From Roseovarius sp. THAF27 (GTDB lineage Bacteria; Pseudomonadota; Alphaproteobacteria; Rhodobacterales; Rhodobacteraceae), in NCBI RefSeq assembly GCF_009363655.1, contig NZ_CP045393.1, positions 1,612,001-1,676,000 on the forward strand: a DNA stretch of 64,000 nucleotides, given 5' to 3'. The notes under the pieces are model-generated. The model had not been told where the DNA came from and did no database searches. It saw only the letters and a program-made list of their open reading frames with translations. Shown one piece after another: positions 16,412 through 25,387 of this stretch. The first letter of the stretch is position 1. The number at the start of each line of letters is the position of its first letter. The translations under genes were made by a program, and so were the position numbers.

Positions 16412-16624
16412 TTACCGCGCGCAGGTCCGGACGCCGAGGATGGAATAGACGGGGCAAACCCGCACCGCCGCGACGATCAGCATCACGACGCCGACAATCG
16501 CGGCAAGATACTTCCACACCGGCGCCTCGAACGCAGGCAATCCTCTGAAAAACGCAAGATAGAGCAGCACGACACCCAAAGCCGCGCGCAGGATACGGTC
16601 GATAGTGCCTACATTGACAGTCAT
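16412..16624 (-). CDS. DUF2892 (YgaP transmembrane-domain-like) small membrane protein
   Basis: A 70-aa protein starting MTVNVGTIDRILRAALG, the typical DUF2892 opening, with two transmembrane helices and CPVYSILGVRTC near the end. In YgaP this domain is fused to a rhodanese; here it is free-standing. The start was placed at 16624 because GGAGG lies just upstream; longer in-frame starts put that site inside the gene. It is the first gene of the sulfur operon and sits behind the GTGAC-N3-GTCAC site. Confidence 0.82.
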   Translation of the reverse strand: MTVNVGTIDRILRAALGVVLLYLAFFRGLPAFEAPVWKYLAAIVGVVMLIVAAVRVCPVYSILGVRTCAR

Positions 16625-16679
16625 CGTGTCCTCCATGGAAATGATACCCCGATCATGCCCGCCGGACCTCGCCCGTGTC

Positions 16680-16694
16680 AGTGACATAGTCACT
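16680..16694 (-). promoter_or_regulatory. Inverted repeat AGTGACATAGTCACT, candidate Crp/Fnr-type operator
   Basis: Six-base arms with a 3-bp centre, 56 bp upstream of the DUF2892 start. The core GTGAC-N3-GTCAC is the same as at 18178-18190, upstream of the Crp/Fnr regulator of this cluster. A possible -10 (TATCAT on the minus strand, 16641-16646) puts the site near -50, an activator-like position. GTGA-N5-TCAC has one base less than the classical CRP spacing. Confidence 0.6.
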
Positions 16695-16753
16695 CATGTC
16701 TAACTCCGGACCTCATGATGAGGGGCATTTCGAACGGTCCAATCCGTCGCCCC

Positions 16754-17395
16754 TCACAATCGCGCCGCGACCAGCAACCACAGGCACAGCGCGCTCTCGG
16801 CGACCATCGGCACCACGTAGGCGGGTTCGATCACGTCCACCCAACCGGGCACCACAAGCCGCGCAAGGCTGCCCGCGGCGTAAACCAGGGCAGCCGCGGC
16901 GATGCCACCCGCGATCACGTTCGGCACCGCCGACCGCCACAGCAGCACGGACATGATCGCGCTGTTCACCGCGAACAGGATCAGCCCGACATCATATCCG
17001 ATCGCGTGCAGGTCGGTCATATGCACCGCAAGGCGCGGCGCATCCGCCAGCACCATCGGCACGCTGCCAAGCGCCATCAGGCTCGCGCCGATCAGAACCG
17101 CCTGTCCCAACCGGAACACCATCGCCGCCAGCGCCAGCGGCGCCGAAATATGACGCAGCAAGCTAAAGAACACCAGCGCAAGCGCCATATCCGCCAGAAG
17201 CATCACGGTATCAGCCAGAAAACTGAGCCGCAGTTGCGCAATACCGGCGTCTAGCGCCCGGGCGACCTCTTCGGGCGATCCCGCAAGCAACGGACCACGC
17301 AGCACCAGCTCGGCCGTCAGCCCGCACAGGATGATAACAAGATAAAGCGCCCCGGCCAGCCGGACGAGACGGAGATCATCATGCGTTGCCGTCAT
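16754..17395 (-). CDS. DUF4386 family membrane protein
   Basis: A 213-aa protein with six or so hydrophobic helices. The opening LVRLAGALYLVIILCGLTAELVLRGPLL and the pattern around FRLGQAVLIGASLMAL are those of DUF4386, a family without known function. It lies between the Crp/Fnr regulator and the sulfur operon, same strand, 83 bp downstream of the regulator. Whether it belongs to the sulfur system is unknown. Confidence 0.8.
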   Translation of the reverse strand: MTATHDDLRLVRLAGALYLVIILCGLTAELVLRGPLLAGSPEEVARALDAGIAQLRLSFLADTVMLLADMALALVFFSLLRHISAPLALAAMVFRLGQAVLIGASLMALGSVPMVLADAPRLAVHMTDLHAIGYDVGLILFAVNSAIMSVLLWRSAVPNVIAGGIAAAALVYAAGSLARLVVPGWVDVIEPAYVVPMVAESALCLWLLVAARL

Positions 17396-17478
17396 GCCAG
17401 CATCCTTTCATAGAAATCGCGCAGGTTCCGACGTCTATATCACAGATCCGGGCACCGGGACGGGGGGCGACTTGCACA

Positions 17479-18162
17479 TCACGCGCTCTCCGCCAGCGCC
17501 CGCAGCGCGGGCTTGTCCGCCAGGCTGATCCGCCCCCGCGACTGCTGCACCAGCCCGCGTTTCTGGAAATCCGCCAGCACGCGCGAGATCACCTCCCGCG
17601 CAGTGCCCAATTCGCTGGCCAGGTCCTGGTGCGTCGCCGCGACCTCCTTCCTGTCGCCGGCCAGCGCCAGCAGCCGTTCGGCCAGCCGCACGTCGATCCG
17701 CCCGAACGCCACGTCGTCCACCACGCGCAGCATGTCGATCAGCCGCCGCGAATAGGCGTCAAAGACGAACTTGCGAAACGGTTCCGCCTCGGCCACCAGC
17801 CGGTCGAACTCGGGCTTCGGCAGCACCACGGCGGTCACGTCCGTCTCGGCAATCCCTTCGGCGTTGTACGCTTCTTCGGCCAACATGCAGGCGGTCGTCA
17901 GCACGCAACTGTCCCCGGCCTCGACCCGGTAAAGCACGATCTCGCGTCCGCCTTCCGAGGTTTGCGACACGCGAATGCGCCCATCGTAGAGAAAGAACAG
18001 CCGGTCCGGCACGTTGTCCGGCCCGAAAACCTGGGTGCCTTTGTCGATCTGCACGATCCGGGCCGCCCGGATCAGCCGGTCGCGCACGGCACGGGGCAGG
18101 GCGCGTGTCCCTTGGAACCGCTCGGTCCAGTCCGCGATGCCTGTCGTCCCGTCCGCGCTCAT
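17479..18162 (-). CDS. Crp/Fnr-family transcriptional regulator with two cysteines
   Basis: A 227-aa protein: cyclic-nucleotide-binding-like beta-roll (about 20-140), dimer helix, and C-terminal winged helix with DLASELGTAREVISRVLADFQKRGLV. The EVISR recognition helix resembles CRP and FNR. There is no N-terminal Fe-S Cys cluster. The only two cysteines, C86 and C92 (SCVLTTAC), lie in the beta-roll where ligand binds in CRP. That and the adjacent persulfide genes suggest a thiol or persulfide sensor, which is inference. A GTGAC-N3-GTCAC site lies just upstream of its ribosome-binding site, which suggests autorepression. Confidence 0.87.
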   Translation of the reverse strand: MSADGTTGIADWTERFQGTRALPRAVRDRLIRAARIVQIDKGTQVFGPDNVPDRLFFLYDGRIRVSQTSEGGREIVLYRVEAGDSCVLTTACMLAEEAYNAEGIAETDVTAVVLPKPEFDRLVAEAEPFRKFVFDAYSRRLIDMLRVVDDVAFGRIDVRLAERLLALAGDRKEVAATHQDLASELGTAREVISRVLADFQKRGLVQQSRGRISLADKPALRALAESA

Positions 18163-18177
18163 CTTTCCGCCTCTTGC

Positions 18178-18190
18178 GTGACTTTGTCAC
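18178..18190 (-). promoter_or_regulatory. Inverted repeat GTGACTTTGTCAC before the Crp/Fnr gene
   Basis: Five-base arms and a 3-bp centre, ending 15 bp before the regulator ATG. Same core as the site at 16680-16694. The position close to the translation start fits autorepression. Confidence 0.6.
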
Positions 18191-18338
18191 CGACGTCCGC
18201 CGCTGTGACGCCTAGGTTCAAACCACTCCCTGCCGGGCCAGCCGCCCGCCTCGTCACCAAGTTGCGCATGACGGCGCGCGGCGGCGCACCCGACAGACAG
18301 CCCGAGGCGGGGCCACGCATCCCGGCCCCGCCTCGCGC

Positions 18339-19211
18339 TTATCCCAGCTTGCGCAGCCGCTTGATCAGGCTCGACGTGTCCCAACGCCCGCCGCCCATGT
18401 TCTGCACGTCCTTGTAATATTGGTCCACCAGCGCCGTCACCGGCAGCGACGCGCCGTTCTCGTCCCCGGTCTTCAGGCAGATCCCCAGGTCCTTGCGCAT
18501 CCAGTCCACGGCAAAGCCGTGCTCGAACTGGTCGTCCAGCATCGTCTCGTAGCGGTTCGCCATCTGCCAGCTTCCGGCCGCCCCCTGGCTGATCACCTCG
18601 ACCACCGCGCGCCCGTCCAGCCCCGCCTTCTCGGCGAAATGCAGCGCCTCGGACAGGCCCTGCACCAGCCCGGCAATGGCGATCTGGTTGCACATCTTGG
18701 TCATCTGGCCCGCGCCGCTTTCGCCGATGCGGCGACACAGCTTGGCGTAGGTCTCCATCACCGGCTCGGTCCTGGCATAAACCTCCGCATCGCCGCCGCA
18801 CATGATCGACAACTGCCCGTTCTCGGCCCCGGCCTGACCGCCCGAGATCGGCGCATCGACATAGCCGATCCCGGCCTCTTTGGCGGCGGCATAAAGCTCC
18901 TCGGTCACCTGCGCCGAAACGGTCGTGTGGTCGACGAACGTGGCCCCCTTCGCCATCCCCGCAAACGCGCCATCCTCGCCCAGGCAGACCGACCGCAGAT
19001 CGTCGTCATTGCCCACGCAGGCCATCACGCACTCCGCGCCGTCGGCGGCCTCGCGCGGGGTGGGGGCGTGACGCCCGCCATGCTCCTTCACCCAGGCCTC
19101 GGCCTTGGCCGCCGTCCGGTTGTAAACGCACACGTCATGGCCCGCCGAGGCCAGGTGCCCGGCCATCGGATACCCCATCACGCCCAGTCCCAGAAATGCC
19201 AGCTTTGCCAT
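18339..19211 (-). CDS. 3-hydroxyisobutyrate dehydrogenase-family oxidoreductase
   Basis: A 290-aa NAD(P)-dependent beta-hydroxyacid dehydrogenase. It has the Rossmann start FLGLGVMGYPMAGHLASAG, the substrate motif DAPISGGQAGAENGQLSIMCGG, and the catalytic Lys region GQMTKMCNQI. The start at 19211 has GAGGGAG upstream; an earlier in-frame codon is less likely. Members reduce or oxidise hydroxyisobutyrate, tartronate semialdehyde or glyoxylate; the exact substrate is not decidable here. It is monocistronic and divergent from the penicillin acylase gene. Confidence 0.88.
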   Translation of the reverse strand: MAKLAFLGLGVMGYPMAGHLASAGHDVCVYNRTAAKAEAWVKEHGGRHAPTPREAADGAECVMACVGNDDDLRSVCLGEDGAFAGMAKGATFVDHTTVSAQVTEELYAAAKEAGIGYVDAPISGGQAGAENGQLSIMCGGDAEVYARTEPVMETYAKLCRRIGESGAGQMTKMCNQIAIAGLVQGLSEALHFAEKAGLDGRAVVEVISQGAAGSWQMANRYETMLDDQFEHGFAVDWMRKDLGICLKTGDENGASLPVTALVDQYYKDVQNMGGGRWDTSSLIKRLRKLG

Positions 19212-19317
19212 CTTGATCTCCCTCGTGCCTTCGCGCCGCATTGTGAAGAGCGGCCCATTGTCTATGCCGGGATTTGTGACTATCCCCACCGGAATGGCAA
19301 CCTAACGTGGGTGGGGC

Positions 19318-21792
19318 ATGGCGCAAGTGTTCAAATGGCTGGTGCGGATCGCGGGCGGGATGATCCTGCTCGGCCTGGTCGCGCTGCTGGGCGTCTATTT
19401 CCTGCTGTCGCGCTCGCTGCCGGACTATTCCAAGGACCTCGACGTGATCGGCATCCTGGAGCCGGTCGAGATCGTCCGCGACAACGCCAACGTGCCGCAT
19501 ATCTTCGGCACCAACGACCCCGACACGTTCTATGGCCTGGGCTATGCCCACACGCAGGACCGGTTGTGGCAGATGGTGATGATGCGCCGCACCGTACAGG
19601 GCCGCTTGTCCGAGGTGTTCGGCCCCCGCACCGTCGAGATCGACAAGATCCTGCGCCGCTTCGACCTCTACACGCTGGCCCAGCGATCGGTCGAGGCGCA
19701 GGACACCCAGACGCTCGCCGCCCTGCGCGCCTATTCCGCCGGGGTGAACGCCCGTCTCAAGGAAATCAACGAATCCGCCCTGGGCCGGGGCGCGCCCGAG
19801 ATGTTCCTCTTCAATAACCCCGTGGCCCCGTGGACGCCCGCCGACTCCATCGCCATCGTCAAGCTCATGGCGGTGCAGCTGTCCGCGCATCTGGAAGAGG
19901 AAGTGCTTTACGCCCACGCCGCCCTTGAGCTGGACGATGCCGACCGCCTGGCCGACATCATGCCGCTCGCCCCCGGCACCGGCATCGCCGCGCTGCCCGA
20001 TTACGCCAGCCTCTTCCCCGAAGGCACGCAATTCGCCCATGCCAATGCCCCCGGCACCCCTGACCACCCGCTGTCGCCCTTCAAAAAACGCGCCTTCGCC
20101 GGCGCCTCCAACGCCTGGGCCGCCGCGCCCAAGCGCTCGGCCTCGGGCGGCACGCTGCTGGCCAACGATCCTCACCTTGGTCTGACCGCGCCCGCCATCT
20201 GGTATCTCGCCCGGCTGGAGCTTCAAACGGGGGGCGTCATCGGCGCCACCATCCCTGGCGTGCCCATCGTCATGGCCGGGCGCAGCGCCGATCTGGGCTG
20301 GGGGGTCACGTCCTCCTATCTCGACGATCAGGACCTCTTCATCGAGCGTCTAAATCCTGACAACCCGCAGGAATATCTCACACCCGACGGCTACAAGCCC
20401 TTCCGTACCGAAAGCACCATCATCCGCATCGCGGATGCCGCGCCCATCACGCTCACACTGCGCTGGACGGAAAATGGCCCCGTGCTCCCCGGCTCGCATT
20501 ATAATCTCGCCGACGTGACGCCCCCTGGCCACGTCGCCTCGCTGGGCTGGACGGCCCTCTCGGACAGCGACACGACGCTGTCCTCGGCCATGGCCCTGAT
20601 GCGCGCGGCGTCGGTGGACGAGGCCATCGCGGCAGGCGAGAGCTATATCGCCCCGTCGCAGAACCTTACGCTGGTGGACCAGTCCACCATCGCCATGAAG
20701 ACCATCGGCGCCATGCCCCGACGCGACGCCGATCATGAAACCCGCGGCCGCTACCCCTCACGCGGATGGGAAGACACCAACCGCTGGCAGGGCACGCTGG
20801 CCTATTCCGCCAACCCCGAATTCGTGGCCCCCGCCGGTGGCATCCTGGGCAACACCAACAACAAGACCCTGGACCGCCCCTTTCCCAACCATGTCAGCTA
20901 CAAGTGGGGCGACACGCAGCGCGTCTTCCGCTGGCGCCGCCTGATGCAGAACCGCGAGGTGCACACCCGCGACAGCTTCATCGAGGCGCAGCTCGACACC
21001 GTCAGTTTCACCGCCCGCTCGCTTTTGCCGCTCATCGGCAAGGACCTGTGGTTCACCGGCGAGGCCGCGCCCGACGGCACGCCGGAACGCCAGCGCCAGC
21101 GCGCGCTCACCCTGCTGTCCGAGTGGAACGGCGAGATGAACGAGCACCTACCCGAGCCGCTGATCTACGCCGCCTGGCTGCGCGAATTGCAGCGCCGCCT
21201 GATTGTCGACGAACTCGGCCCCCTGGCGGACGAGTTCACCCATCCCGACCCGGTCTTCATCGAGCGTGTCTACCGCGATATCGACGGCGCGTCGGCCTGG
21301 TGTGACATCCGACAGTCCACGGTTGAGGAAACCTGTTCCGACATCGCCCGCATCGCGCTCGACGCGGCGCTGATCTGGATCGACGAACGCTATGGCAGCG
21401 CGCTGGAAAGCCTGCGCTGGGGCGACGCGCACCAGGCCACGCACGATCACCAGGTCCTGGGCGAGGTGCCGCTGCTGCGCTACTTCGTCAACATCCGCCA
21501 GTCGACCTCGGGCGGCGACAACACGCTCCTGCGCGGGCGCACGCGCGGGCAGGGACCCGACCCGTTCCAGAACGTGCACGGCGCGGGCTATCGCGGGGTC
21601 TACGATTTCGCCGATCCCGACAGCAGCGTGTTCATCACCGCGACCGGGCAATCGGGCCACTTTCTCAGCCGGCACTACGACGACATGGCCCAGCTCTGGC
21701 GCCGGGGGGAATACATCCCGATGTCGCTCGACGCCGATCTCGCGCGCGCCGCGTCGGTCGGGATCACCCGCCTGACACCCGCCGCCCCCTGA
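19318..21792 (+). CDS. Penicillin acylase family (S45) N-terminal-nucleophile hydrolase
   Basis: A 824-aa protein with an N-terminal membrane anchor or signal (MILLGLVALLGVYFLL), then VEIVRDNANVPHIFGTNDPDTFYGLGYAHTQDRLWQM, the conserved alpha-subunit start. The autoprocessing site is GASNAWAAAPKR with the nucleophile at about Ser264, followed by GGTLLANDPHLG. Members cleave amide side chains: penicillins, cephalosporins or acyl-homoserine lactones. Quorum quenching is possible, but the sequence does not settle the substrate. The gene is monocistronic; three phased palindromes follow its stop. Confidence 0.9.
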   Translation: MAQVFKWLVRIAGGMILLGLVALLGVYFLLSRSLPDYSKDLDVIGILEPVEIVRDNANVPHIFGTNDPDTFYGLGYAHTQDRLWQMVMMRRTVQGRLSEVFGPRTVEIDKILRRFDLYTLAQRSVEAQDTQTLAALRAYSAGVNARLKEINESALGRGAPEMFLFNNPVAPWTPADSIAIVKLMAVQLSAHLEEEVLYAHAALELDDADRLADIMPLAPGTGIAALPDYASLFPEGTQFAHANAPGTPDHPLSPFKKRAFAGASNAWAAAPKRSASGGTLLANDPHLGLTAPAIWYLARLELQTGGVIGATIPGVPIVMAGRSADLGWGVTSSYLDDQDLFIERLNPDNPQEYLTPDGYKPFRTESTIIRIADAAPITLTLRWTENGPVLPGSHYNLADVTPPGHVASLGWTALSDSDTTLSSAMALMRAASVDEAIAAGESYIAPSQNLTLVDQSTIAMKTIGAMPRRDADHETRGRYPSRGWEDTNRWQGTLAYSANPEFVAPAGGILGNTNNKTLDRPFPNHVSYKWGDTQRVFRWRRLMQNREVHTRDSFIEAQLDTVSFTARSLLPLIGKDLWFTGEAAPDGTPERQRQRALTLLSEWNGEMNEHLPEPLIYAAWLRELQRRLIVDELGPLADEFTHPDPVFIERVYRDIDGASAWCDIRQSTVEETCSDIARIALDAALIWIDERYGSALESLRWGDAHQATHDHQVLGEVPLLRYFVNIRQSTSGGDNTLLRGRTRGQGPDPFQNVHGAGYRGVYDFADPDSSVFITATGQSGHFLSRHYDDMAQLWRRGEYIPMSLDADLARAASVGITRLTPAAP

Positions 21793-21803
21793 TGGTCCGC
21801 GCG

Positions 21804-21872
21804 CCATTTTCTGCGCAGAAAATGGTCCGGAGAATACATATTCTCCGGTTGCAGAATTTGCGCAAATTCTGC
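21804..21872. repeat. Three consecutive 22-nt palindromes
   Basis: Palindromes occupy 21804-21825 (CCATTTTCTGC and its complement, perfect), 21827-21848 (CCGGAGAAT-ACAT-ATTCTCCGG) and 21851-21872 (GCAGAATTTGC and its complement, perfect). Starts are 23 and 24 bp apart, about two helical turns. They lie in the 230-bp gap between the penicillin acylase and the ABC ATPase. They could act as a REP/BIME-type element, a terminator cluster or binding sites. Confidence 0.8.
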
Positions 21873-22022
21873 GCCGCTCTGGTGCTCCGGTGATCCAGAA
21901 AATCGCACCGTCGCAATACCACTTGGATACCGACGCGATACCGACGCTGGTTTTCGCCGTGCAATGTGTCGAGGAGCATCGTGAAATTGACCTCTTCCTA
22001 ACCCGCTGCTTAACTCCCTGAC

Positions 22023-23834
22023 ATGCGCGACATGCCTCTTGCCCAGATCGAAAACCTCGGCGTGACGTTCCGGTCCGATGCCGGCGACACCGTGGCCGTG
22101 CGCGACGTCTCGTTCGACATTCTGCCCGGCGAAACCCTTGCAATCGTTGGGGAATCCGGCTCCGGCAAGTCTGTGACCTCACTCGCCCTGATGCGTCTTG
22201 TCGGCTTTGATGGGGGCCGGATCACCGGCGGCCGGTTGATGTTCGACGCCGGTTCCGGGCCTCTCGAGCTCGGAAAACTGACGCAAAAACAGATGCGTAG
22301 CCTCCGCGGCGCCCGGATCGGCATGATCTTCCAGGAACCCATGACCGCCCTCAACCCGGTCTTCACCATCGGCCGTCAGCTGACCGAAGGTCTGCGTAAA
22401 CACAAGCACCTCAGCCGCGCCGCCGCCCGCACCAAGGCCTTGGAATTACTGCAAGAAGTCCGCCTGTCCGAACCCGAACGCCGCCTCTCGCAATATCCCC
22501 ACGAACTTTCCGGCGGCATGCGCCAGCGCGTCATGATCGCCATGGCGCTGGCCTGCGAGCCGCGCCTCCTGATCGCCGACGAGCCCACCACCGCCCTCGA
22601 CGTCACCACCCAGGCCGAGATCCTCGCCCTCATCGACCGTCTCCGCCACGACCACGGAACCGCCGTTCTTTTCATCACCCACGACATGGCCGTCGTGGCC
22701 CAGGTGGCCGACCGCGTCGTGGTTCTGAAGGACGGTGAAAAAGTCGAGGAAGGCCCTGTTTCGAAAGTCTTTTCGGCGCCTTCGCATCCTTACACGCGCA
22801 AGCTTCTTGCCGCCGTGCCGCGGCTGGGCGACATGCGCGGAAAACCTGCGCCACAGCCGTTCGCGCTCGACCCCGAAGCGTCGCCGAAGCCCATACCGGG
22901 GCAGGGCACCGAACTTCTCCGGGTCGAGCACCTAAGCACGCGGTTTCCGGTGAGGGGTGGGCTTCTGCGGCGGATCGTCGGTCGTGTTCACGCGGTCGAG
23001 GATGTGTCCTTCCGCATCAATGCCGGTCAAACCCTTGCCTTGGTTGGTGAATCCGGCTGTGGCAAGTCCACCGTGGGCCGTTCTCTTCTGCGCCTGGTCG
23101 AGCCCGATCGCGGCCGCATCTCGCTGGGCGGACAGGACATAACCGCCTTGCCCGCCGCCGAACTGCGCCGCGCACGCGCGCAGATGCAGATGATCTTCCA
23201 GGACCCTTACGGCAGTCTCAATCCCGTGCTGCGCCTGGCCGAGCAGGTGGCCGAACCCCTGCGCAATTTCACCAATCAGAACAAGGCGCAACGCACTGAC
23301 CGCGTGACAGCCCTGTTCGACCGGGTCGGTCTGCCAGGCAGCTTTCTCGACCGCTACCCGCACGAGCTGTCCGGTGGCCAGCGTCAGCGCGTCGCAATCG
23401 CGCGCGCCCTTGCGCTTAACCCGAAATTAATCGTCGCCGACGAAGCTGTCTCGGCGCTCGATGTGAGTGTGCAGGCGCAGGTTCTGAACCTGCTGATGGA
23501 ATTGCAGGCCGAACTGGGGTTGTCCTACCTCTTCATCAGCCATGATATGGCGGTGGTCGAGCGGGTCAGCCATCACGTCGCGGTCATGTATGCCGGGCGC
23601 ATCGTCGAGCGCGGGCCCCGTGCCGCCGTGTTGGAAAATCCCCGGCACCCTTACACGCGGGCGCTCCTGCGCGCTGTCCCCGTGGCCGACCCGGCCCAAC
23701 GGCGGCAGATAAGTGATTTGAGTTTCAAACCGATTCCGTCTCCGATACACCCCAAGGATCACGACCCCGGCCCGTCGCTCTATCGCGAGGTTTCGCGGGA
23801 TCACGTCGTTCTGACTTCGGATTGTGGATACTGA
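22023..23834 (+). CDS. Peptide/opine ABC transporter, fused double ATP-binding protein
   Basis: A 603-aa protein with two complete ABC ATPases, equivalent to DppD and DppF in one chain. First half: Walker A GESGSGKS, signature LSGGM, Walker [13 protein letters not shown]. Second half: [25 protein letters not shown]. Each half ends with the oligopeptide-transporter tail ([12 protein letters not shown] and [12 protein letters not shown]). An alternative start is ATG at 22032. Its likely membrane partners are on the opposite strand at 25388-29046, so the transporter is split into two converging units with the M20 peptidase. Confidence 0.92.
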   Translation: MRDMPLAQIENLGVTFRSDAGDTVAVRDVSFDILPGETLAIVGESGSGKSVTSLALMRLVGFDGGRITGGRLMFDAGSGPLELGKLTQKQMRSLRGARIGMIFQEPMTALNPVFTIGRQLTEGLRKHKHLSRAAARTKALELLQEVRLSEPERRLSQYPHELSGGMRQRVMIAMALACEPRLLIADEPTTALDVTTQAEILALIDRLRHDHGTAVLFITHDMAVVAQVADRVVVLKDGEKVEEGPVSKVFSAPSHPYTRKLLAAVPRLGDMRGKPAPQPFALDPEASPKPIPGQGTELLRVEHLSTRFPVRGGLLRRIVGRVHAVEDVSFRINAGQTLALVGESGCGKSTVGRSLLRLVEPDRGRISLGGQDITALPAAELRRARAQMQMIFQDPYGSLNPVLRLAEQVAEPLRNFTNQNKAQRTDRVTALFDRVGLPGSFLDRYPHELSGGQRQRVAIARALALNPKLIVADEAVSALDVSVQAQVLNLLMELQAELGLSYLFISHDMAVVERVSHHVAVMYAGRIVERGPRAAVLENPRHPYTRALLRAVPVADPAQRRQISDLSFKPIPSPIHPKDHDPGPSLYREVSRDHVVLTSDCGY

Positions 23835-23845
23835 AAGGACCGCCC

Positions 23846-25006
23846 ATGCCCATCAAGAACCGCTTTGCAGAAATGCAGGATGAGATTACGGCATGGCGAC
23901 GTGATATTCACGAGAACCCCGAAATCCTCTTCGATACCCACCGCACCAGCGCCCTGGTTGCCGAAAAATTGCAAAGCTTCGGCTGTGACGAGGTCGTCAC
24001 CGGGCTGGGCCGCACCGGCGTCGTGGCGGTCATCAAAGGGCGCGAAAACTCTTCAGGCCGCACTATCGGCCTGCGCGCCGACATGGACGCGCTGCCGATT
24101 CACGAGGCGACGGGGCTCGACTATGCCTCCAAGACGCCCGGCGCGATGCACGCCTGCGGCCATGACGGGCACACCGCCATGCTGCTGGGCGCGGCCAGGT
24201 ACCTTGCGGAGACCCGCAATTTCAACGGCACCGCCGTGATCATCTTCCAGCCTGCCGAAGAGGGCGGCGGCGGCGGCAAGGAGATGTGCGACGACGGGTT
24301 GATGGAACGCTTCGGCATCCAGGAAGTCTATGGAATGCACAACTGGCCGGGGGTCGAACCGGGCCAGTTCGCCATCCGGCCCGGCCCGTTCTTTGCCGCC
24401 ACCGACAAGTTCGATATCGTGGTCGAAGGCAAGGGCGGCCACGCGGCCAAGCCGCATGAAACCATCGACCCCACGGTCGTCACGGGCCACCTGGTGACCG
24501 CGCTTCAGACCATCGTCAGCCGCAATGCCGATCCGATCCAGCAGATCGTCGTCTCGGTGACCTCGATGGAAACCTCGTCGCATACATTCAACGTGATTCC
24601 GTCCCGCGTCACGCTGATGGGCACCGTGCGCACGCTCAGCAACGAGACGCGAGAGCTGGCCGCGACCCGGATGAAGGGCATCTGCGACCATATCGGCGCG
24701 GCCTTCGGGGCCGAGATATCGCTTGATTACGAGTACAATTACCCGGTCATGGCCAACCATGACGAACAGACGGAGTTCGCCGCCGAGGTGGCAAAATCGG
24801 TGTCAGGTCAATGCGATACGGCGCCTCTGGTGATGGGAGGAGAGGATTTCGCCTTCATGCTCGAGGAACGCCCCGGGGCCTATATCCTCGTCGGCAACGG
24901 CGCCTCGGCCCCGGTTCATCATCCGGAGTACAACTTCAACGACGAGGTCATCCCCGCCGGCTGCAGCTGGTGGGCCGGAATCATCGAACAGCGGATGCCG
25001 GCCTGA
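23846..25006 (+). CDS. M20 family amidohydrolase (hippurate hydrolase-like)
   Basis: A 386-aa metallo-aminoacylase with the zinc and catalytic motifs RADMDALPIHE, HACGHDGHTAMLLGAARYL and FQPAEEGGGGG, and the late His in PVHHPEYNFND. These match the M20D hippurate/IAA-amino acid hydrolase group, which removes acyl groups from amino acids. The start at 23846 has AAAGGA upstream; the frame can extend into the end of the ABC gene. Position right behind a peptide ABC ATPase suggests it processes the imported N-acyl amino acids or dipeptides. Confidence 0.9.
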   Translation: MPIKNRFAEMQDEITAWRRDIHENPEILFDTHRTSALVAEKLQSFGCDEVVTGLGRTGVVAVIKGRENSSGRTIGLRADMDALPIHEATGLDYASKTPGAMHACGHDGHTAMLLGAARYLAETRNFNGTAVIIFQPAEEGGGGGKEMCDDGLMERFGIQEVYGMHNWPGVEPGQFAIRPGPFFAATDKFDIVVEGKGGHAAKPHETIDPTVVTGHLVTALQTIVSRNADPIQQIVVSVTSMETSSHTFNVIPSRVTLMGTVRTLSNETRELAATRMKGICDHIGAAFGAEISLDYEYNYPVMANHDEQTEFAAEVAKSVSGQCDTAPLVMGGEDFAFMLEERPGAYILVGNGASAPVHHPEYNFNDEVIPAGCSWWAGIIEQRMPA

Positions 25007-25011
25007 TTCGG

Positions 25012-25326
25012 TCAGGCCGCGCAGTGGGCGCAGAACGGTGTGTCCGGCAGGAACTTCAGCCGGGCCTCCGGGATGCTCTCCCCGCAGGCAGTGCAGATAC
25101 CATAGGTACCCACCTTGATCCGCTCCAGCGCGGCATCGATCCGGCGGACCTCTTCCAGTTCCGCCAAACCCAGCGCCTCGAGCACCTCGTCACCCTGCCG
25201 CTCCGAGGCGCGGTCTTCCCAGTCCTTGGGTGGTGTCTCGTCCAACGTGCGTTCGACGGTGCTCAGATGCGTGGTCAGAGTTTCTCGGCGTTTTAACAAC
25301 GCGATTTTCCGGGCTTCGTGCTTCAT
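25012..25326 (-). CDS. TraR/DksA-family zinc-finger protein
   Basis: A 104-aa protein with an N-terminal helical part (LKRRETLTTHLSTVERTLDE) and a C-terminal four-cysteine zinc finger, ICTACGE and PFCAHC, spaced as in DksA/TraR. It is much shorter than E. coli DksA (151 aa) and so resembles the YbiI/DksA2-like proteins that enter the RNA polymerase secondary channel. The acidic coiled-coil tip of DksA is not obvious. Start ATG at 25326 has GGGAGG upstream. It lies between the two halves of the peptide transporter locus. Confidence 0.85.
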   Translation of the reverse strand: MKHEARKIALLKRRETLTTHLSTVERTLDETPPKDWEDRASERQGDEVLEALGLAELEEVRRIDAALERIKVGTYGICTACGESIPEARLKFLPDTPFCAHCAA

Positions 25327-25387
25327 GGTGGCCTCCCTTTCGCGGGCTCCATATTCGCAAACCAAGCCCGTGCCGCCTTGATCGCGA

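Noticed and set aside
19318..21792. Specific call as an acyl-homoserine-lactone acylase
   Set aside because: The family signature is only penicillin acylase S45; residues that set acyl-chain specificity cannot be read with confidence.
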